A stretch of 64,000 bases of DNA from an uncultured Flavobacterium sp. (GTDB lineage Bacteria > Bacteroidota > Bacteroidia > Flavobacteriales > Flavobacteriaceae), in contig CALTVC010000001.1 in the NCBI GenBank assembly GCA_943912855.1, positions 372,001 through 436,000 of the forward strand, written 5' to 3'. Each line of letters begins with the position of its first letter. Positions within the stretch are counted from its first letter, which is position 1. Of the stretch, positions 59,858 through 64,000 are shown piece by piece. Under the pieces are notes generated by a model. The model saw only the letters and a list, made by a program, of their open reading frames with translations, was not told where the DNA came from and did not search any database. A program made the position numbers and the translations under genes.

Positions 59858-61723
59858 ATGAAAAAAAGTTACGCATTACTGTCATTACTCATGGCAGCCA
59901 ATACCCTTTTGGCACAAAATAAAGATACCGAAAGTGCCGATAAGCTCTTTGCCCGTTTCGAATATGTAGATGCTGCAAAAGAATACCTGAAACTGGCTCA
60001 AAAAAAGAAAGACCCGTATGTATACAAGCAACTTGCAGAAAGTTACTTTAACGTATACAACACTAAAGAAGCCACTAAATGGTATGCCAAAGCCGTGGAA
60101 ACCAAACAGGATGCCGAAACCTACTACCGCTATGCACAAATGCTAAAGGCAGAAGGCAAGTATGAAGAAGCTAATGCCCAGATGCAGAAATTTGCCTCGT
60201 TAGCGCCACAAGACCAGCGTGCGATAGCTTTTGGCAAAGACCCAAATTACTTACCGAAACTCCGCAGTCAGGCAAAACTGTTTGACGAAAAAATACTGGA
60301 TATAAACGACGACAAGTACAGCGATTTTGGAGGTATACTTGCCAATGATAATACGTTTTATTTTACCAGCTCCAGAAATGCGTTACGCAAAAAATATGGG
60401 CGCAATGAAGAGCCTTACCTGGATATGTATACCGCTACCTACAGTAACGGCACTTTTACAAAACCGGAAGCCATTAGCGAAATTAATACCAGATGGCATG
60501 ATGGCCCTGCATGTGTTTCGGCAGATGGTAAGGTAATGTTCTTTTCGAGCGAGAGTTTTGTAAACGGTACATACGTAAAAGAAGGTGGAGCCATCACAGG
60601 ACTCATTCACCTGTTCAGAGCCGAAAAAAAAGACGGTAAGTGGACCAACATAAAAGCGGTTCCGTTTAACGGAAAAACCTGGAGTACCGGTAATGCCAGC
60701 ATTAGTAAAGATGGTAAAACACTCTATTTTGCGAGTAATCGCCCGGGTTCTATGGGTGGTAGTACCGATATCTGGAAAGTGGAACTGAAAGACGGCGGTC
60801 AGTATGGCGAACCCGTAAACCTGGGTCCGGATATAAATACCGAAGGCCGCGAAAACTTCCCGTTCATTACCGAAGACAATAAACTGTACTTTGCCTCAGA
60901 CGGACGCAAAGGTTTTGGCGCACTAGATATTTTTGTTGCAGACCTTTCGCACAAAAGCGAACCATTAAACCTTGGCTTACCCGTAAACTCCCCTACAGAT
61001 GATTTTGCATTTACGTTTAATACCAGCCAGAACATAGGTTTTTTTAGTAGTAACAAGGCTGGTAAAGACAATCTTTACCTTGCCATTCCGGTTTGTGGAG
61101 TGGAGGCAGTGGTTACCGTTACAGACAAGGTTACAGGAAAACCTATTCCGGCAGCGAAAGTAGCCATACTAGACGACCGCAATAACCTGATTGAAACGCG
61201 CGAAACAGCCGCAGACGGTGTGCTTACCTACAGCGTGGATTGTAACATGGCTTTTTCGTTTAAGGCAGAAGCCACAGGGTACGAAAACGCGAGCTTTGCA
61301 ATGGCAGCATCTAAAGGAGGCAAAACAAATGTATTGGCACCGCTAAACCCGCTTACAAATCTTATTGTAAACGGCAGGGTAATGCTTAAAAACATTTATT
61401 TTGAATTTAATAAAAGCTTCATAACCCAGGAAGCAGCCTTTGAGCTGAACAAACTGGTTCAGATTATGAAACAAGACCCTGCCATGATAATCAGTGTTAA
61501 AGCACACAGTGATTCGCGCGGAAGCGACGAGTACAACCTTAAACTATCTGACGAAAGGGCAAGGGCTACCGTACAGTACGTAATATCGCAGGGCATTGCA
61601 GCCAACAGGATAACCGGTAAAGGTTTTGGCGAAAGCGAACCTCTTGTAAAATGTGGCGACAACTGTACCGAAGAGGAACACGCTAAAAACCGCCGTACGG
61701 AATTTATTATCGTAAAAAATTAA
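59858..61723 (+). CDS. PorE-like OmpA family protein (TPR, PD40, CRD, OmpA)
   Basis: A 621-residue envelope protein. Signal MKKSYALLSLLMAANTLLAQ. TPRs at about 20-120, a PD40/WD40-like propeller at about 140-405 (FYFTSSRNALR, VMFFSSESF, LYFASNRPGSMGGSTDIWKVE, LYFASDGRKGFGALDIFVAD, GFFSSNKAG). Then a carboxypeptidase-regulatory-like domain (about 412-500) and OmpA C-terminal domain (about 510-621) with FEFNKSFITQEAAFELNKLV, KAHSDSRGSDEYNLKLSDERA and KNRRTEF. This architecture is that of PorE, a T9SS component that binds peptidoglycan. PorP/SprF is not adjacent here, so it may be a paralogue. Confidence 0.85.
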   Translation: MKKSYALLSLLMAANTLLAQNKDTESADKLFARFEYVDAAKEYLKLAQKKKDPYVYKQLAESYFNVYNTKEATKWYAKAVETKQDAETYYRYAQMLKAEGKYEEANAQMQKFASLAPQDQRAIAFGKDPNYLPKLRSQAKLFDEKILDINDDKYSDFGGILANDNTFYFTSSRNALRKKYGRNEEPYLDMYTATYSNGTFTKPEAISEINTRWHDGPACVSADGKVMFFSSESFVNGTYVKEGGAITGLIHLFRAEKKDGKWTNIKAVPFNGKTWSTGNASISKDGKTLYFASNRPGSMGGSTDIWKVELKDGGQYGEPVNLGPDINTEGRENFPFITEDNKLYFASDGRKGFGALDIFVADLSHKSEPLNLGLPVNSPTDDFAFTFNTSQNIGFFSSNKAGKDNLYLAIPVCGVEAVVTVTDKVTGKPIPAAKVAILDDRNNLIETRETAADGVLTYSVDCNMAFSFKAEATGYENASFAMAASKGGKTNVLAPLNPLTNLIVNGRVMLKNIYFEFNKSFITQEAAFELNKLVQIMKQDPAMIISVKAHSDSRGSDEYNLKLSDERARATVQYVISQGIAANRITGKGFGESEPLVKCGDNCTEEEHAKNRRTEFIIVKN

Positions 61724-61851
61724 AGGTAGTGCTGAGGCTTTACTATTTTGGTGAAAATCACATAACCAAAAATGGTAAATACTTTTAAGGTTTCAAGCAT
61801 GTTGCACTCGTGGTTTATAATGTGCATTGTTTTTACTTTTATCAGTTTCAT
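61720..61851 (-). CDS. Possible 43-residue small protein
   Basis: ATG at 61851 (minus), reading MKLIKVKTMHIINHECNML followed by a short hydrophobic stretch (VFTIFGYVIF) and a basic C-terminus, stop at 61720-61722 overlapping the end of the OmpA gene. A TACCTTTG -7 box (61928-61935, minus) lies about 77 bp upstream. I recognise no family. Support is the promoter and an otherwise empty 380-bp gap; it could also be chance. Confidence 0.4.
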   Translation of the reverse strand: MKLIKVKTMHIINHECNMLETLKVFTIFGYVIFTKIVKPQHYL

Positions 61852-62104
61852 GGGTTTAAATGAATTAGATTAAAGACTCAGTTTCAGCTTACATGATAAC
61901 GGATTGTACCGTAAATCATTACTATTTCAAAGGTAACTTACATCTTAAGTTAATTATTAAATATTAGGCGATTACGTAAAAGTAGTCGCCTAATTGCGTT
62001 TATATATAGATGAATGGCAAAATAAGTCTTTACTCAAAACAAGATACATAGCTAAACGTAAAACCAATTCTACATAACAAGTCGGGATTTTTTATCTTTA
62101 CCAC
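61852..62104. other. Gap before recX with hairpin
   Basis: The stretch holds the minus-strand TACCTTTG box and an inverted repeat at 61963-61994 (13-bp arms with one G-T mismatch, spacer GTAAAA). The repeat lies 28-59 bp upstream of that box and may be an operator or a transcript-ending hairpin. Nothing else was recognised. Confidence 0.45.
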
Positions 62105-62581
62105 ATGGATAAAGGGCATACATCGTATACGGTAGAGGAAGCAACCCGCAAACTGGAATATTATTGCAGCTATCAGGATCGTTGTCATGAAGAAGTACAC
62201 CAAAAACTGAAAAGCCTGCGCATGATACCCGAAGCCATAGACCATATTATGGCGCATCTTATACAGCATAACTTTTTAAACGAAGAACGTTTTGCCTGTA
62301 GCTTCGCGCGTGGAAAATGGCGTATAAAACAGTGGGGCAAAAAAAGGATTGTTTTAGAACTAAAACAACGCGGTATTACAAAATACAACATAGACAAAGC
62401 CCTGAAGGAAATAGACGAAGACGAGTATATTCAAAATTTTAATATTCTGGCAGAGGAACAATGGGAGAAAATAAGGGAAAGCTCTGTTTTAAAAAGAAAG
62501 AAAAAACTCGCAGATATGTTATTGCGAAAAGGTTACGAAAGTTCCCTAATATTTGACAAACTGGAAGATATAGCCCGTTAA
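62105..62581 (+). CDS. recX: RecX regulatory protein
   Basis: A 158-residue all-helical cytoplasmic protein that modulates RecA filaments. It shows the three tandem three-helix repeats: EEATRKLEYYCSYQDRCHEEVHQKL, IDHIMAHLIQHNFLNEERFACSFARGKWRIKQWGKKRIVLELKQRGI and a third ending LADMLLRKGYESSLIFDKLEDI. TATCTTTA at 62093-62100 sits four bases before the ATG, another possibly leaderless start. recA is not in the window. Confidence 0.9.
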   Translation: MDKGHTSYTVEEATRKLEYYCSYQDRCHEEVHQKLKSLRMIPEAIDHIMAHLIQHNFLNEERFACSFARGKWRIKQWGKKRIVLELKQRGITKYNIDKALKEIDEDEYIQNFNILAEEQWEKIRESSVLKRKKKLADMLLRKGYESSLIFDKLEDIAR

Positions 62582-62677
62582 CATGCCCTAATTTTTAATT
62601 ATTTTTTAAATCCTAAAGTTTTGTTAACTTAGCGCAATATTTATCATTTATGTTAAAATGGTAACCTACAAGCAGCT

Positions 62678-64000
62678 ATGAGACACTCTCTATTCATTAT
62701 AATGCTATTTTTCAGCTGCTTCTGCCAGGCACAGAACCAGTCTGAACTGGCACGTTTGGAAAAAAAAGCGCAACAGCTCGTTTACAAAAAACCCGACAGC
62801 GCGCTTATTCTGATAAAGAAAGTTCTAAAAAAAGAGCACCTTCACGACTCCATTTACGGTTCTATGTACAGTATCCTGGGCGTATATCATGGTATGCGTG
62901 GCAATAATGATTCTTTAATCTACTACGAGAAAAAAGCCATCTCTTACCTGGATGATTTCCCTGAAAAGAGATCCATGAGTTTATTACCATTGGGGGTAGG
63001 CTATCGTAACATAGGTGAAACCGATTTAGCTCTTAAAGCACTTAATCAGGCACTGGAAATACACCGCCACAGCAAAAATGAAAAAGGCATAGGTGTACTG
63101 TATGGCGAAATAGGAAGTGTTTACAATATTTTAGGAGACTACGAAAAGTCTGTAAAGTATTTTGTTATGGCTGTAGACATTCTTAAGCGGGAAAAACACA
63201 CAGATAAACTTCCGGCAGTACAACAGAAACTTGCCAATACCTACCTTGCCAAGAAAAACTTCAGCTTTGCTATAGATTTATACAAAGAATGCCTACCCCA
63301 GTTTAAACGTATGGGGCAACTGAAAAACTATTACCTTACCTTAGGTAATCTTGCCGAAGCATACATTCACCAGGCTAAATTTAAGCTGGCCATAGAAACC
63401 CTTAACGAGTCTATAGAGGGCGCTGAATATTTTAAGGATAAAAGCATACTGGGCATAACCTATGCCAAAATAGGTAGTGCCGAAGAGGGACTTAACCACC
63501 ATGACAAAGCCCTTGCCGCTTATGACAAAGCCACCAACCTGATGATAGAATCAGGCTCTAACAGAGTGGTGCGCATAGCCGGGGAATACATAGAACTGCT
63601 TGCCAAACATAAGCAATATAAAAAGGCCCTTGAAACCATAGCTCGCGTAGACCCCCTGGATATGTTTGAAAAAAGCAATCCTGAAGACCGCATTGTGTAC
63701 AAGAAGGCCATTGCCGATGCCTACAGTGGCTCAGATAACACTACTGCCGCCATTAAGGCATACCAGCAAACCATAGCCATTAAGGACTCAGTTGCTGAGG
63801 CTGACAGGAGCAAGGCCATTGCCGAAGTTCAGGCAAAGTTCCAAACGGAACTGCAACTGGAAAAAAACCATAGCCTTACCGCTAACAACAAGTCGTTAAA
63901 AACATCTTTGGAAGCAGAACAAACCCGCAGGTGGATGTACATTACTGCCGGGCTTGCAGCATTGCTACTTGCATTTTTCTCGGCTCGTACATATTGGTTA
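62678..64000 (+). CDS. TPR membrane protein, truncated at the window end
   Basis: An open frame of 441 codons running off the window. Signal MRHSLFIIMLFFSCFCQA. Tetratricopeptide repeats at about 30-370 (for example GVLYGEIGSVYNILGDYEKSVKYF). A coiled coil follows (AEADRSKAIAEVQAKFQTELQLE), then the start of a transmembrane helix at 423-441 (WMYITAGLAALLLAFFS). The layout equals that of Bacteroidota TPR regulators, so the missing C-terminus is likely a histidine kinase or HTH domain. Confidence 0.85.
   Translation, partial: MRHSLFIIMLFFSCFCQAQNQSELARLEKKAQQLVYKKPDSALILIKKVLKKEHLHDSIYGSMYSILGVYHGMRGNNDSLIYYEKKAISYLDDFPEKRSMSLLPLGVGYRNIGETDLALKALNQALEIHRHSKNEKGIGVLYGEIGSVYNILGDYEKSVKYFVMAVDILKREKHTDKLPAVQQKLANTYLAKKNFSFAIDLYKECLPQFKRMGQLKNYYLTLGNLAEAYIHQAKFKLAIETLNESIEGAEYFKDKSILGITYAKIGSAEEGLNHHDKALAAYDKATNLMIESGSNRVVRIAGEYIELLAKHKQYKKALETIARVDPLDMFEKSNPEDRIVYKKAIADAYSGSDNTTAAIKAYQQTIAIKDSVAEADRSKAIAEVQAKFQTELQLEKNHSLTANNKSLKTSLEAEQTRRWMYITAGLAALLLAFFSARTYWL

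Noticed and set aside
1..64000. Prophage, insertion sequence, integrase or conjugation genes
   Set aside because: No transposase, integrase, terminal inverted repeat or phage structural gene was recognised on either strand.

Overview
The window reads as a chromosomal segment of a member of the Bacteroidota, most likely a Flavobacterium-like Flavobacteriaceae. Supporting signs are moderate-to-low GC, many -7 promoter boxes of the form TAnnTTTG, almost no Shine-Dalgarno sequences, several secreted proteins with type IX secretion (T9SS) C-terminal sorting domains, a PorE-like OmpA protein, HmuY/TonB haem uptake and many lipoproteins. No insertion sequence, prophage, CRISPR array or rRNA was seen. 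One tRNA-Ser(GGA) is present.

Region 1 (1-6740) is the most unusual part. Seven genes run leftward as one operon: a receiver-only response regulator, an H-NOX haem gas sensor, an HNOBA-PAS-PAS histidine kinase, a FIST (NosP-type) sensor, a second histidine kinase, an HPt phosphotransfer protein and a response regulator cut by the window edge. Divergent from it lie three tandem copies (about 330 bp period) of an apparently non-coding unit. Each has a TATCTTTG promoter, a transcript of about 170 nt with two internal hairpins and a Rho-independent terminator. The stems differ between copies by compensatory changes, while CCCCC loops are kept. The same TCGA-centred boxes sit about 77 and 34 bp upstream of all three promoters and of the receiver gene promoter. 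I read this as a candidate nitric-oxide/redox phosphorelay feeding a family of redundant small RNAs.

Region 2 (6760-25700) is mostly metabolic and cell-envelope genes: aspartate kinase, a GNAT acetyltransferase, fructose-1,6-bisphosphatase, a NudK-like Nudix hydrolase, lipoproteins, a very large metallophosphatase/kinase-like/outer-membrane-barrel chimera, an HD-PycTM fusion, a GAF protein, SseB, an alpha/beta hydrolase, and a PLP enzyme-glucosaminidase-hemL operon. Region 3 (25800-31300) holds a possible tiny transcript, a divergent TPR histidine kinase / LuxR-type regulator pair, a YedI-type membrane protein and an HTTM/VKGC-like membrane protein.

Region 4 (31400-41720) is a surface and redox block. 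A six-gene operon encodes a T9SS-like secreted protein, a thioredoxin, ApbE, a DUF4266 lipoprotein, a DUF3570 barrel and a lipocalin-like lipoprotein with an Asp/His-rich insert. It is followed by a 1606-residue surface protein that shares the N-terminal domain of the operon's first product, and by a methyltransferase.

Region 5 (41830-55200) contains an RraB-like protein, tRNA-Ser, plsC-like and ansA genes, tatD, a retropepsin-like protease, T9SS proteins including a reprolysin-type metalloprotease, pth, ribF and a second HTTM/VKGC paralogue. Region 6 (54291-64000) holds a haem-uptake locus (DUF6607, TonB receptor, HmuY), a TPR-HTH regulator, a PorE-like OmpA protein, a possible 43-residue small protein, recX and a truncated TPR protein. 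Assignments rest on reading protein sequences and motifs by eye. No database search was run.
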